From Acidobacteriaceae bacterium (GTDB taxonomy: Bacteria > Acidobacteriota > Terriglobia > Terriglobales > Acidobacteriaceae): a stretch of DNA of 64,000 bases. A program made the position numbers and the translations under genes. This document shows, piece after piece, positions 51,298-61,574 of the stretch; the stretch's first letter is position 1, and every line of letters starts with the position of its first letter. The notes under the pieces are model-generated. The model was not told the DNA's origin and searched no databases. It worked only from the letters and a program-made list of their open reading frames with translations. The stretch lies in assembly GCA_030039035.1 (NCBI GenBank), contig JASHQQ010000351.1, forward strand, positions 1-64,000, written 5' to 3'.

Positions 51298-53121
51298 TCA
51301 ATGCGCTGTGAGTGCCTGTGCACCCGGCCGGGCCGGTTGCCAAGCCGGTCCACCCTCCTCCCATTGATCGTCGGTGAGCTGCTCGACGTGCGTTCCGTCG
51401 GCGTTCATTACAAAGATTTCGCCATACGGCTGCGGTCCGCCCGTGTAGAGCGCCTCGTCCTTGAATCCCTTGCGCGAGCTGGTGAAGAGCAGCCGCTCAC
51501 CGTCGGGCGACCAGGCCAGATGCGCGTCGATTCCATGCGTGTCGGTGAGCTGCGTCAGGTCCTTGCCATCCGGGCGAATGGTGAAGACCTGAAAATCCTC
51601 GCCGGTTTTTCGGACAAACGCGATGCGGTCTCCCTTCGGCGACCAGATGGGAAAGTTGTCCCACTCAGTAGTGATCTGCAGGGTGGAGCGGTCATCGAGA
51701 TTCATGATGCGCAGGCCCTGTTCGCCGGCGCCCATGGTCCGGTACACGATGCGCTTGCCATCGGGAGAAAATGACGGAAACGCATTGTTGTTCGGCCCCG
51801 CGGTGATGACCCTGAAGCCGGAGCCGTCGGCGTTGATGATGCCCACCTGTGCTCCGCCGTTGACCGGATCGAACGGCTTCTTTTCGCCGATCGAGAAGTC
51901 GAGAAAGGCGGAGAATGCGCCAATGCCGAAGACGAGCTGCCTGCTGTCGGGTGACCATTGCGGAGCGAGAAGGAGGGTGGGGTAGTGCTCCGTGTGGAGG
52001 ATGCGCTGGTTGCCCTCTTCGTCCAGGATCTCCAGTGTGATCGATTCATCCGGATTGGATCGGGTAACCGCCAGATACGCGCCCGTCGGGTCGTATGCCG
52101 GCAACCAGGCGGTCGAGTACAAGTCGAAGTTCGGGTTTCGGCTCCAGAGCCTGACCGGTGCGACAGGGTGTTTGGCGGAGAAGCGACTGTAGACCACCTG
52201 CTTGCCGTCGGGCGACCAGGAAGGGAAACGGATATCGCTCCCGGAAGGACCCTTGCTCCCGTCGGCATAGAACACGCCGTGCGCACTCTTGTCGCGCCGG
52301 AGCCACGCGACCGCGCCGGACGGCAGGACCGACGGCGCCAGCTTGACTCCCGGACCTGCCGGCACGGGTGTCGGCGCGCCGGCGGCAAGATCGATCTTCA
52401 GCAACCGGTCGTCGCCGTCTCCGCTGCCGAAGCGGTTCGACAAGGTATCCTGGGCCGACATGCAATACGCAATCACGCTCGTGCTGTCGGGCAGCCATTT
52501 GGGAGTTCCGCAAAAGCCGCCGTGCCCGGAGATGCGCCTGAGGCCCGTGCCGTCGGGACGGATCACGAAGATATCGACCAGATGAAGCCGCTCCCAGCGT
52601 CCTTTGCCCGGGGGCGCATCGCTCTCGCGGTCGGAAGAGAATGCAATCCATTTTCTGTCCGGCGACCACGCCGGCCGAAAATCTCCGCCCCGCCCCGATG
52701 TGAGCGGCGTTGCTTTGTGCGTGGCCACATCGAGAATCCACAGATTGGCGAATCCGGCAGCGCGCGTCGAAACGAAGACGATCTGCTTCTCGTCGGGAGA
52801 GAAGGCCGCCTGATCGTCGAATGCGGGATCGTCGGTGAGCCGTTCCAGGCCGCTTCCGTCTGGATGCATGCGGAAGAGGTCGGCCGAGCCGTCCCGCTCC
52901 GACGTAAAGGCGATCCAGTCTCCTTTGGGAGACCACGCGGGATTGTAGTTCACCGATCCCGGCTGCGTGATCGCGCGCTCATCTGTGCCGTCGGCGTTGG
53001 CGACGAAGAGGGTTGCCTCGGTCGGCGCGATGCGAACCAGCGCAACGCGATCGGTCGCGCCGCAAATTGCGGACGGGAGTACGAGCCCAACTGCGCACAG
53101 AAAGCCGCGAAAAGGAGACAC
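51298..53121 (-). CDS. TolB-like PD40 beta-propeller protein, exported
   Basis: A 607-residue protein with a signal peptide (MSPFRGFLCAVGLVLPSAICG) and about ten PD40-type repeats, each with 'PxWSPDGxxIxFxS' ('YNPAWSPKGDWIAFTSERDG', 'FRPAWSPDRKWIAFSSDRES', 'HLAWSPDGERLLFTSSRKG'). These propellers bind proteins or peptides in the periplasm; no peptidase or Tol-Pal genes are nearby. GTG start at 53121 with GGAG upstream. Its 3' end lies upstream of the fluoride operon promoter on the same strand. Confidence 0.88.
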   Translation of the reverse strand: MSPFRGFLCAVGLVLPSAICGATDRVALVRIAPTEATLFVANADGTDERAITQPGSVNYNPAWSPKGDWIAFTSERDGSADLFRMHPDGSGLERLTDDPAFDDQAAFSPDEKQIVFVSTRAAGFANLWILDVATHKATPLTSGRGGDFRPAWSPDRKWIAFSSDRESDAPPGKGRWERLHLVDIFVIRPDGTGLRRISGHGGFCGTPKWLPDSTSVIAYCMSAQDTLSNRFGSGDGDDRLLKIDLAAGAPTPVPAGPGVKLAPSVLPSGAVAWLRRDKSAHGVFYADGSKGPSGSDIRFPSWSPDGKQVVYSRFSAKHPVAPVRLWSRNPNFDLYSTAWLPAYDPTGAYLAVTRSNPDESITLEILDEEGNQRILHTEHYPTLLLAPQWSPDSRQLVFGIGAFSAFLDFSIGEKKPFDPVNGGAQVGIINADGSGFRVITAGPNNNAFPSFSPDGKRIVYRTMGAGEQGLRIMNLDDRSTLQITTEWDNFPIWSPKGDRIAFVRKTGEDFQVFTIRPDGKDLTQLTDTHGIDAHLAWSPDGERLLFTSSRKGFKDEALYTGGPQPYGEIFVMNADGTHVEQLTDDQWEEGGPAWQPARPGAQALTAH

Positions 53122-53278
53122 GCGCGCTCCAGGTGTTGACTTTCGGATTGGGGAAGGACGGCGTAAAGGCTACCACTCAACCCGGCCGCGGGGCAAGGCG
53201 GCCAAACCATTCCGCCAGCAAGGCGCGGTCACCTCCCTCGCTGCTGCGACAACCCGCACAGCATTGCCCACTTGTCTC

Positions 53279-54961
53279 TCAATAGATGCTGACGTCGGTA
53301 TTCGTCATGCCGACGGTGTAGATGAAATGTTGCGACAAGTCGACTGCCGCGCCAACCAGCGGCGGCGCCGAAGCGATCGGGTAAAAGTCTCCAAACGCGA
53401 CATTCTCGTCGATGAGATCGATGAACAGTCCCATGTGTCCGGCCGGTACGCTGAAGTCCTTCCCGCCGGTGGTGGTCAGCCTTGTGCTTGTCCCCGTCGC
53501 CAGATCGACCAGGCTTACGGCTCCTCCGCCCCAGCCGCGGGTATCGGTAATTCCCGTCACCTGCCAGATGGCGGGGACGGAGTTGACGACCAGCGCGCCG
53601 CCGTAAGCGGTGTCGGCCACAGGCGACTGGTTGTATGGGCCGCCGAGCGGGATCTTGACGCTGGAGAACTTGTAGGTCGCCTTCGACTGTGTGCTGAGCG
53701 GGTGCGAGATGTCGATATAGACGTCCGGTTTGGCCGTGGACGAAGCCTCATCCCAGAAGCCGGTGACAAGGCCGTCGTACGGACCGCCGATTCTGGTGGC
53801 GCTTGCCGAGTGCGCGCCTACTGGAATGGTGTAGACGGATGCCGTAGCCTCGACGTCGTCCTCATTTCCGGCGACTACCGGCACGGTGGCGAACTGGAAG
53901 ATGAGCGTCGAACCGGTCGCGCCGATCCAGCGGTACGACGAATTGGCGGCGACGGCCCCGGTATACAGGAGCCTGGGAGAACCGCCGGTCAGAGGCACCT
54001 GATAAAAACTGCTCGAAGCGGACCCAGGAACGATGTAGTAGAAGTTCGCGCTGTCGGCGATGCCGCCTCCGGTGAGCGGCACCGGAGAAGCGACGGTAGC
54101 GACTGTCGAGAGAGTCAGCGATCTGGAATCGATTCGATACAGGCGGGAAGACCCCGTCAGCCCGAATACCTCAAAATAGACAACGTCCTGGCCGAATTCG
54201 GTGCCGTCTTTGATGGTGGCGTCACCCACCGGAAGGGCCAAAAAGCCGCTCGCCAGCGACTTCGACTCCAGTTGCGCGGAGTAGAGATAGGCCTCGCCGG
54301 TCAATACACCGTATGCGACCGCGCCCTTGAACACGCCGTCGTCGTAAAGAGCATTGAATTGGTACGCGGGCAGCGATGTGATCTCCGGCGCTTTGGATGG
54401 CGAATCGGTGAAGTGCACCACCTGCTGGACTGTCGAGAGACACCCTTCGGCCCCGGCTGTGCCGATCCCAAGAACGACAAAAAGCGAATCCGGTTCCTTG
54501 AGGCTGGTTTGCGCAGAGGCAGCGCCGCAAATCTGCCCCGATGCCGAAGCCAGCGAGAAGCTGCCGATCTGGACCGGCGTGGGAACCGACGAGGTATCGC
54601 TCAGGTTCAGGCCGTAGATGTGAGTTTCGCCGTTGGAGCCGGCCGAGGCGTACATCAGCAGATCGGGCGTGAAGTCGCTCACTGTGCTCCCGTACGCATA
54701 GGCTGCGCCCAGGATCGTGACTGCCCTGGTGGTGATCCATTTCGGCGCCGGCGAGCTGGTGATTTCATTCGAGGCGATCAGAAACAGGCCGTTGCTGCCT
54801 CCCTTTGTTCCCGACTCGGGGTAGGTGAAGTAAGGAATCCAGAATGAGCCGGCGCCGCCGCTGGATGTGTTGGCTGCCCCAAGCGCGCTGACCGTCATAG
54901 CGCCGGATACGGCCACGCACAAAACCGTGGCCCTGATTGCCTTCAGCAATTCCCTGCTCAT
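53279..54961 (-). CDS. secreted beta-rich protein of unknown function
   Basis: A 560-residue protein beginning MSRELLKAIRATVLCVAVSG with a signal peptide, followed by Ser/Thr/Gly-rich beta-strand repeats ('YGSTVSDFTPDLLMYASAG', 'GGPYDGLVTGFWDEASSTAK') that look like a propeller with irregular blades. Low charge and few Lys fit an extracellular surface protein. ATG 54961 follows GGGGAGG. It is in the same orientation as the giant gene 73 bp upstream and could be in its operon. Family not recognised. Confidence 0.78.
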   Translation of the reverse strand: MSRELLKAIRATVLCVAVSGAMTVSALGAANTSSGGAGSFWIPYFTYPESGTKGGSNGLFLIASNEITSSPAPKWITTRAVTILGAAYAYGSTVSDFTPDLLMYASAGSNGETHIYGLNLSDTSSVPTPVQIGSFSLASASGQICGAASAQTSLKEPDSLFVVLGIGTAGAEGCLSTVQQVVHFTDSPSKAPEITSLPAYQFNALYDDGVFKGAVAYGVLTGEAYLYSAQLESKSLASGFLALPVGDATIKDGTEFGQDVVYFEVFGLTGSSRLYRIDSRSLTLSTVATVASPVPLTGGGIADSANFYYIVPGSASSSFYQVPLTGGSPRLLYTGAVAANSSYRWIGATGSTLIFQFATVPVVAGNEDDVEATASVYTIPVGAHSASATRIGGPYDGLVTGFWDEASSTAKPDVYIDISHPLSTQSKATYKFSSVKIPLGGPYNQSPVADTAYGGALVVNSVPAIWQVTGITDTRGWGGGAVSLVDLATGTSTRLTTTGGKDFSVPAGHMGLFIDLIDENVAFGDFYPIASAPPLVGAAVDLSQHFIYTVGMTNTDVSIY

Positions 54962-55034
54962 TTTCGACCTCCCCTTGTGTTGGCTTACCGGGAATAGTGC
55001 GCCTTCGACCACATGTCGTGTCAAGCTATTCCAA

Positions 55035-58000
55035 TCAAGAACTCGCCCGTGCGGCCATCGATTCGCGACCCAGTAAAGTAACTCGTCCTGAGGGCCCGGT
55101 TGAACCCTTCGTGCCGGTTCCCGTCGCGGGAAGCTTCTTTGCACCGCCGGCGGACGCGCTCACTGTGATGACATTTATGTCCTGAACCGAGATTGTTTCC
55201 GCGTCATTCCCGTCGTTGCGCGAAACGGTCGCGACATCGTTGACCGAGACCGACTCGTTGTCGGAAACGTTGTTGAGCGGAACGGTAACGATGTCATTGG
55301 CCGCAACCGATTCGTTATCGAAGACGTCGATGAGCGGAACCGTTGCGACGTCGATGACCGCGACCGATTCGAAGACGGAATCGTTCACAGCGGCTCCCGC
55401 GCTGATGGTGAGCCGGTAGGTTTTGAGAGCATTGTCTCCCAAAGAATCCTTGACCTCGACGACAAGGCTCACGGCCCCTGCCAACGAGGGTGTACCGGAG
55501 ATCGTTCCAGTTGCCGTGAAGGCGAGGCCGTAATGCGCGAGGTTGCCGGAGACCAGGGACCATTTGTATCCCGTTCCGCTTCCTCCATGGGCCCCGAGTG
55601 TCTCCAGGTATTTCTTCTTCAAGGTCGCCGGCGCCAGTGACGCGGGATCGATCGTCAAAGCGGGAAGAATCGTGAGATCGTACTTTGCGGTTGCGACGTT
55701 GCCCAGCGAGTCCGTTACCTTGACCGTGACCTCGGCCGACGTCTCCTCCTTCGTCGGCGTTCCGGAGATCGCTCCGGAACGCGAAAGCCTGAGGCCGACG
55801 CTGGAAAGCGCTGTTCCCGAGGAGACGCTCCAGACATAGCCCGTCCCGCTTCCGCCGGAGGCCGCGAGCGTGACCGAGTATCTTCCGCCGACGATGCCGT
55901 CCAGCAATTTTGCGGTTTCAATCCTGATTGTGGACAGGATCGTAAGGTTATAGCTCCTGGTTGCCGTGTTGCCTTCGGAGTCGGTGACCTTCACCGTGAG
56001 CGCTGCCAAGGTCTCAGCTTTGGATGGCGTTCCCGAGATGGCTCCGCCTGGCGAAAGCTTGAGCCCGACAGCCGAGAGCGCCGTACCCGAGGCAACGGTC
56101 CAGGTGTACCCGGTCCCGCTGCCGCCAGTGGCCGTCAGCGTCTGCGAATACGCGGCTCCCACCGTGCCTTTCGGCAGAGCAGAGGGGCCGATGGTCCATG
56201 GCTTGTAGATGATGAGCTCGATCCGGATGGAGTTGGCGTTGTAATTCCCGTCTCCGGGATAACTGACGGTTACGGTGTAAATGCCTGCCGCGAGAGTGCC
56301 CGGCACGGGAATGCTTGCCGTTCCATTGGCGACGAGGAGCGAGCCCGGCCCGAAGGCTTTGCCGGTCACGCTGTAGTTCAGGCCTCCGCTTGGCGGAGCA
56401 ATTCCGTTGCCTGCAAATTGCCCAGCGATGCTGATTTCGATGGACCCGCTTTGGCCGGTTTCAAGACGGACCGGCTCCGTGGCAGGGCCCTTCAGCGTTA
56501 CGTTTGCTTCGCCGACCACCACGGCTGCAGACGCATCGGTCAAGGCACTCTCGGCAAAGTTCGTATTGCCCAGGTACTGTGCTGCGTAAGTGTGGGAGCC
56601 AACGGTGGGAACACTCACCTTGTAACTGGCCGAGGCGCCGGAGACCGTCGAGTTCGGAGTCAGCGCGGTCGCTCCGTCATAGAAAGTCACGGAACCGGAA
56701 GGCGTCGAGCCGCCTGCGTTGGAAGGGCTGATCGCGGCGGTGACGGTTACCGGCTGTCCGTAGACGAGCGGGTTGGCCGATGGCGTGACCGTCAGCCTGG
56801 TTGCGGCCTGCGTATTCGTCAGCGCGAACGTGGCCGGAGTGGAAACGCCTGACACCGTTGCGCTGACACTATACGCAGTCGAACCGGCGATCCCGTTGGC
56901 CTTTGCTGTTACGGAGGCTTCTCCGTTGCTGCCGGTCACAGCCGTGGTGGAAGACAGGATCGCGCTCGCGCCGGAGGACGGAGCGGCAAAGGTAACCGTG
57001 GTATTTGAGACCGGGTTTCCACTCGCGTCGGTGACTTCAACCACCAGTGGATTGCCAAACGACTGGCCGATGGCCGTGCTCTGGCTGCCTCCCGAGACCG
57101 GCACAATGGCTGCCGGGAACGAGGACTCGGAGCATGTGTTCGGCGGCGGTGCAACAAATTCGAGAGTGTTTGCCGGCGGGTATCCGCTGCCCGGAAGAAT
57201 GGCATAGATGTATCCCGTGGCGAGATTCACCACCGGAGGACCGAACGGCGTTGACGAGCCTTGGGCGCCGACAAGCTGGGTCAGTGACGGGCTGCCCGAG
57301 CACAGTGGGGAAATGACGCCCAGCGCTGCCGTTTGCGTGCCGTTTGTCCCCTCCCCTGCCCACAGCGCGATCTGGGTCGATTCGGAGTCGTAGTTGAGCT
57401 GTGTCCATGGGCCGTTGTAATCGTAGGCCACGGGTTGGGCCACGCTGCTGCTCAGCACGGTCTCAGCCGTGGTCTGCCCCGGGGGCCAGGATGCGCTCGG
57501 GTTGAGGTTGAATTCGAGCAGCATGCCAGCCTGCGTGGCGGTCGCGCTGTAAGCGTAGGCGTACACGAGCCCGGCGGCCGTGTTGATGTCCGCCGAGCCG
57601 ATGGCGGCGTATTGCGCCGTAGCCGCTATGGTGGAAAGGCCCGTGCCCGGAGTGATATCCACGGTGCTGTTGTTGTTCGAAGCACTTTGGGTGTTCTGGA
57701 AGAAGCTGAATTTCGTGGTGTCAAGCAGAATGAGGGGAACGGCATCGTTTGTTTTGGTATAGCTCGTATTTTCCATCACCAGCACCAGCGTTCCAGAGCC
57801 GTTGTCGAGCAGTGTGCTCACGTAAAGCGGCGTGGCCGTGGTGCTGCCGGAGGTCAGATAGCCCACCACCCATACCAGGTTGCTGGCCGGCGTGGCGCTG
57901 TGGGTTGGATCGTAGACAAACAAGCCGGATGTGCCGTAGGTTCCGGCGTTTTCATCCGCGCTTCCGCCCAGATCGTCGATGTAGACCTGATGATTGGAGG

Positions 58001-61000
58001 GATCGATGACGATGGGACCGTAGGCCACGGAGTAATCGAGGGTGACCTGAGCCGGCGCGGGCAGCAACGACGGATTCCACGGCGCGGCCGGCACAATGTA
58101 CAACGAGTCGAAGTTCACGCCGAAAGAATTGAGGATGTAGATGTTCCCCTGCGCAACGTCGACGTTCATCTCCACATTCGACTGAGCGGTGGAGGTGATC
58201 CTGAGCAGCGGTCCCTGCGTGCAGTTGCCTTGCTGGTCGAGCGATTCGTACGCCGCGTAGAGCGCGCTGCCGGAGATCATGGCGAGATAGATGCGATTGT
58301 TCGCCGCGTCGAGAAACACCGCCCCCGATGACACACCGTTGGTTTCAAGACTGGAGAATGCCGGGCATCCCTCGCCGGACAACACGGCTCCGTTCTGCAC
58401 CAGGCTGAGGGAAGAATCGGTATTGAGGATCGCGCTGTAGAGCAGCCCCGGCGTGCTGTTGGAGTGGATGGCGACGGGATTTGTCTTACCGCTTACCTTG
58501 GCCACAAGCGGCATCGTTCCCTGATTGACCTCGAGGTCGACAGCCGGGCTGTTCTCCGGCTGGTTAAGACTGTCGCCGCCAAAGCTGGCGCTGATGGTGT
58601 ACTGGCCGGCGATGTCCCCGGTAAACGTGCACGGGAACTGCCAGGCGCCATCATTCAGCGTGCCTTGTACGTTCGAACAAAGCGTCGATGAGTTGTTATT
58701 GAAAACAGCGGTAAATGTGACCGTGCCGGTGACGGTAGAAGCTGTCGTGGTGAGCGTGGCCGTCGCCGTAATGTTTGCGCCGGTGGTTGCCGGGTTCGGG
58801 GTGATATTGGAGATCGCGAGCGACGGGGTGACGGGCGCGGCGAAGACGCCCTGGACGACGTTGCTGGCCAGATTCGTGCTGCCGTCAAATTCCACGGCAT
58901 CGATGACCGTGTACGCGCCCAGGACCAGGTTCACCGTGCATGGGGAGGTGGTGCAGATCCTGTTGGTGGGGGAACCCATGCCGGGCGGGGAGCCGTCTGT
59001 TGTGTAGAAGATCAGGTCGCCGGTGTTCGAGAAGTTGATTGTGACCGGCTGGCCGACCGAAGACTGCGTGAACGTTGGTGTGGGCGTGGGCGTCCACTGC
59101 GGTTTGTTGAAAAGCCACAGCAAACCGTTCACGTGGTCGAGCAGATAGGCCGCGTGGTTGGTGGAGTCGACCATGAGATGGCCGCCGCCGTTGTTGGGAA
59201 CAGACGCCGAGAGCGGGACGGTCCGGGTGGTGGAATCCCATATCTTTACGAATCCGCCGTCACTCGAATCCGAGCCGGAGATCCAGGCCTGGTAGCTCGA
59301 GGTATCGGGCTCGGCGTCGAACATGAGCTGGGAGTTTACGCCAGAGGGAAAGACGGGGATGGGCACGGAGGTCAGCGTTTCGTTGTCGGGAGAAACGTTA
59401 TCCAGCCCGGTCACCATGGCGGCGTTGGAGGAAGGACCGGACAAACTGCCATCGAAATCCGTGACGTAGAAGACGCGATTGAGAGCGTCGAGAGAGACGG
59501 TAATCGGGGCCCAGTTGTATTGGAGGTATGCGTAGCCGGATTGCGGCAACTGAAAGAGGTCTTCCAGGTCGAACGACAATGCGAAGAGGGGGTCGATCGA
59601 ACTCATGCCGGCGGTCAGCAGGCTGCCGGTCTGGGGATCGACGGCGATCGAGTTGGGAATGAAATCGGGCAGAAAGATGGCTTCGTTTTCGGGGAGCGGG
59701 ACCGTGCTCTCAGACAGCACGCCGGTGATGGAATCGGGCGTCAGCGTAAACAGGTCCTCCACGTAGCCGCTATTCACGTTGCCGCCCTCGCCAACCGCGT
59801 AGACCACGTGCGTGCCTGGATCCACGCTGATGGAAGAAACCGGTTCGGCGAGGCCGGTGAGGGTGGGGGTGATCATCGCCGGTGACGTTCCTCCGTGGAT
59901 GGCGCTCACTGTGGTGGTGGTCGGACCGGCCGCGTAGACCTCGTGGGAAGCCGTATCGACGGCGAGAAGGCTGGCTCCGGCATTGTCGAGAGGCAGCGAG
60001 CCGACCAGCGTCCAGGTCGACCCGTCGATGACATAGAGATTGCCATCGGCCGTATTGCTCACATAAATCAGGTTGAGGCCGGGATCGATGGCCAGTGTGA
60101 GCGGGGAGGGTGAGCCGGATTGTCCGGCCGCGCCCACCGGAATCGACGCGAAGATGCGCTCATAGCCCTGGACAAGGTAGTTCGATCCGGTGTTGATGAC
60201 GTTGACGTTGTTGGCTCCCGAGACGTAGAAGAAGTCGCCCGTGAGAGGATTCAGCACTCCCTGCAAAGAGCCGAACTGCACGCCGGAGTTCTGCGGAACG
60301 CTCGCATTCACCCGCTGAAGCGTCGTTGGTCCGGGCACGATGCCGTGAAGAAAGCGGACACGCTGATTCTCCGAATCCGCAAAAAAGACGTTGCCCGACG
60401 AATCGATCGTGATGCCGTCGACGCCGTTTACCTCCGCGCTGGTCGCCAGCCCGCCATCGCCGGAATAGCCCGGCGTACCCGTGCCGGCGAGGACGGTGGT
60501 GTCGCCCTCGGGCGTTACCTCATCGACATACGAGGTATAATCGCCCGGTCCTGTGGCCTGAGAGATGAGAAAATTGCCGTTGCTCTCCACGGCGAGTCCG
60601 CCGACGTTGAAGAAGACATTGTTCGCCGAGACACCCGCGGTGTTCCTGGTGATGTTCTGAATGCTGCCGGCATTGAGAAGAGGCGTGCCGAGCCACTCTT
60701 CGCCCGCCTGTGCGGCCTGGATGGCGAACAAATCGCCGCTGTTGGGATCGACCGCGAGGGCCGGGTAGGCCTGGTCGAGGGCATTGGAGACGAGAGTTGT
60801 CCAGGTGCTGGACGAAGATGGGAGCTCCTGGATCTGGCTGAAAAGCCCGCTGTCCGACGCCTCGTTATAGTACGAGCTGACATAAACATTCCCAGAGGAG
60901 TCGCAGGCGAGCGCAACCGGATAGAGCGGCCCGGCTCCAGGCACGCCGCCGATTGACGGTAGCAGCGAAATCGCTCCGCCGGAGGAGACTTCAAAGACAT

Positions 61001-61520
61001 TACCTTCCGCAGGCAGGAGCTTCGCCGGGGGGGTTGGTTTGGGGGGACACGGTTGCTGATCCGTCCCACCACAAGGCAGGCCAAGGTTGATGCCGTAAGT
61101 GGCGATGAACAGGCTGTTACCGTCATTGTAGAAGGCAAGCGAGACCGGATATGCAAACGTGGTGCTGGTGGGCGTAGACCCCAGGCTGTCGATGCACGTC
61201 CCCAATTCGCCCGCATAAATGCTGGTCTGGCCGTTCTGGGTCTTCCAAACCACGCAGTTGTTCGTGTCCGCGGTGTAGATGATCGCTCCCGTTCCGGAGC
61301 CGCTGACCGCGACGCCGGTGGGCAACTGCAGCGAATCGCCGTTGGCGGGGCCGTACAGTCCGGGTCCGACCAGCGTGGTGATGATGTCCTGTCCGAAGGC
61401 TGTGCAGGCGCAGACCAGGAGGGGCAGCACGGCGAGGACAGCGTGGATGCCCAGCGAGGCAGTCACGGTCGCGCGCGGGTCCGCTTCGGCATCACGAATT
61501 GGCTGCGTCTGTTTACCCAT
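55035..61520 (-). CDS. giant secreted protein with NHL-like and bacterial Ig-like repeats
   Basis: A 2161-residue protein starting at ATG 61520 behind AGGAGGAAG, with a signal peptide (VLAVLPLLVCACTAFG). N-terminal NHL/SMP-30-like region at about 30-420 ('GDGGLATSAEVNGVDGITID'), a second propeller-like region at about 430-850, Ig-like beta-sandwiches at about 905-1000 and 1590-1680 ('TATATLTTTASTVTGTVTFT', 'SGSVTFYDGATALTPNST'), and three putative-Ig cadherin-like modules at about 1775-2040 ('GGSGTGYTWTVASGTALSAV'). The C-terminal tail has a degenerate 19-residue repeat. No catalytic motif is seen; an adhesin or surface matrix role is inferred. Two G runs lie near its 5' end. Confidence 0.88.
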   Translation of the reverse strand: MGKQTQPIRDAEADPRATVTASLGIHAVLAVLPLLVCACTAFGQDIITTLVGPGLYGPANGDSLQLPTGVAVSGSGTGAIIYTADTNNCVVWKTQNGQTSIYAGELGTCIDSLGSTPTSTTFAYPVSLAFYNDGNSLFIATYGINLGLPCGGTDQQPCPPKPTPPAKLLPAEGNVFEVSSGGAISLLPSIGGVPGAGPLYPVALACDSSGNVYVSSYYNEASDSGLFSQIQELPSSSSTWTTLVSNALDQAYPALAVDPNSGDLFAIQAAQAGEEWLGTPLLNAGSIQNITRNTAGVSANNVFFNVGGLAVESNGNFLISQATGPGDYTSYVDEVTPEGDTTVLAGTGTPGYSGDGGLATSAEVNGVDGITIDSSGNVFFADSENQRVRFLHGIVPGPTTLQRVNASVPQNSGVQFGSLQGVLNPLTGDFFYVSGANNVNVINTGSNYLVQGYERIFASIPVGAAGQSGSPSPLTLAIDPGLNLIYVSNTADGNLYVIDGSTWTLVGSLPLDNAGASLLAVDTASHEVYAAGPTTTTVSAIHGGTSPAMITPTLTGLAEPVSSISVDPGTHVVYAVGEGGNVNSGYVEDLFTLTPDSITGVLSESTVPLPENEAIFLPDFIPNSIAVDPQTGSLLTAGMSSIDPLFALSFDLEDLFQLPQSGYAYLQYNWAPITVSLDALNRVFYVTDFDGSLSGPSSNAAMVTGLDNVSPDNETLTSVPIPVFPSGVNSQLMFDAEPDTSSYQAWISGSDSSDGGFVKIWDSTTRTVPLSASVPNNGGGHLMVDSTNHAAYLLDHVNGLLWLFNKPQWTPTPTPTFTQSSVGQPVTINFSNTGDLIFYTTDGSPPGMGSPTNRICTTSPCTVNLVLGAYTVIDAVEFDGSTNLASNVVQGVFAAPVTPSLAISNITPNPATTGANITATATLTTTASTVTGTVTFTAVFNNNSSTLCSNVQGTLNDGAWQFPCTFTGDIAGQYTISASFGGDSLNQPENSPAVDLEVNQGTMPLVAKVSGKTNPVAIHSNSTPGLLYSAILNTDSSLSLVQNGAVLSGEGCPAFSSLETNGVSSGAVFLDAANNRIYLAMISGSALYAAYESLDQQGNCTQGPLLRITSTAQSNVEMNVDVAQGNIYILNSFGVNFDSLYIVPAAPWNPSLLPAPAQVTLDYSVAYGPIVIDPSNHQVYIDDLGGSADENAGTYGTSGLFVYDPTHSATPASNLVWVVGYLTSGSTTATPLYVSTLLDNGSGTLVLVMENTSYTKTNDAVPLILLDTTKFSFFQNTQSASNNNSTVDITPGTGLSTIAATAQYAAIGSADINTAAGLVYAYAYSATATQAGMLLEFNLNPSASWPPGQTTAETVLSSSVAQPVAYDYNGPWTQLNYDSESTQIALWAGEGTNGTQTAALGVISPLCSGSPSLTQLVGAQGSSTPFGPPVVNLATGYIYAILPGSGYPPANTLEFVAPPPNTCSESSFPAAIVPVSGGSQSTAIGQSFGNPLVVEVTDASGNPVSNTTVTFAAPSSGASAILSSTTAVTGSNGEASVTAKANGIAGSTAYSVSATVSGVSTPATFALTNTQAATRLTVTPSANPLVYGQPVTVTAAISPSNAGGSTPSGSVTFYDGATALTPNSTVSGASASYKVSVPTVGSHTYAAQYLGNTNFAESALTDASAAVVVGEANVTLKGPATEPVRLETGQSGSIEISIAGQFAGNGIAPPSGGLNYSVTGKAFGPGSLLVANGTASIPVPGTLAAGIYTVTVSYPGDGNYNANSIRIELIIYKPWTIGPSALPKGTVGAAYSQTLTATGGSGTGYTWTVASGTALSAVGLKLSPGGAISGTPSKAETLAALTVKVTDSEGNTATRSYNLTILSTIRIETAKLLDGIVGGRYSVTLAASGGSGTGYVWSVSSGTALSSVGLRLSRSGAISGTPTKEETSAEVTVKVTDSLGNVATAKYDLTILPALTIDPASLAPATLKKKYLETLGAHGGSGTGYKWSLVSGNLAHYGLAFTATGTISGTPSLAGAVSLVVEVKDSLGDNALKTYRLTISAGAAVNDSVFESVAVIDVATVPLIDVFDNESVAANDIVTVPLNNVSDNESVSVNDVATVSRNDGNDAETISVQDINVITVSASAGGAKKLPATGTGTKGSTGPSGRVTLLGRESMAARASS
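55216..55385. repeat. 57-bp in-frame repeats at the 3' end of the giant gene
   Basis: At least three units encode variants of DNESVxVNDxxTVxLxxV (19 residues). The phase is kept in frame, so repeat number can change without frameshift. Confidence 0.7.
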
Positions 61521-61574
61521 GTGTCTTCCTCCTCGCTTGTTCGCGCACCGCATGGGTTTGCGCGCTCGCGGAGA

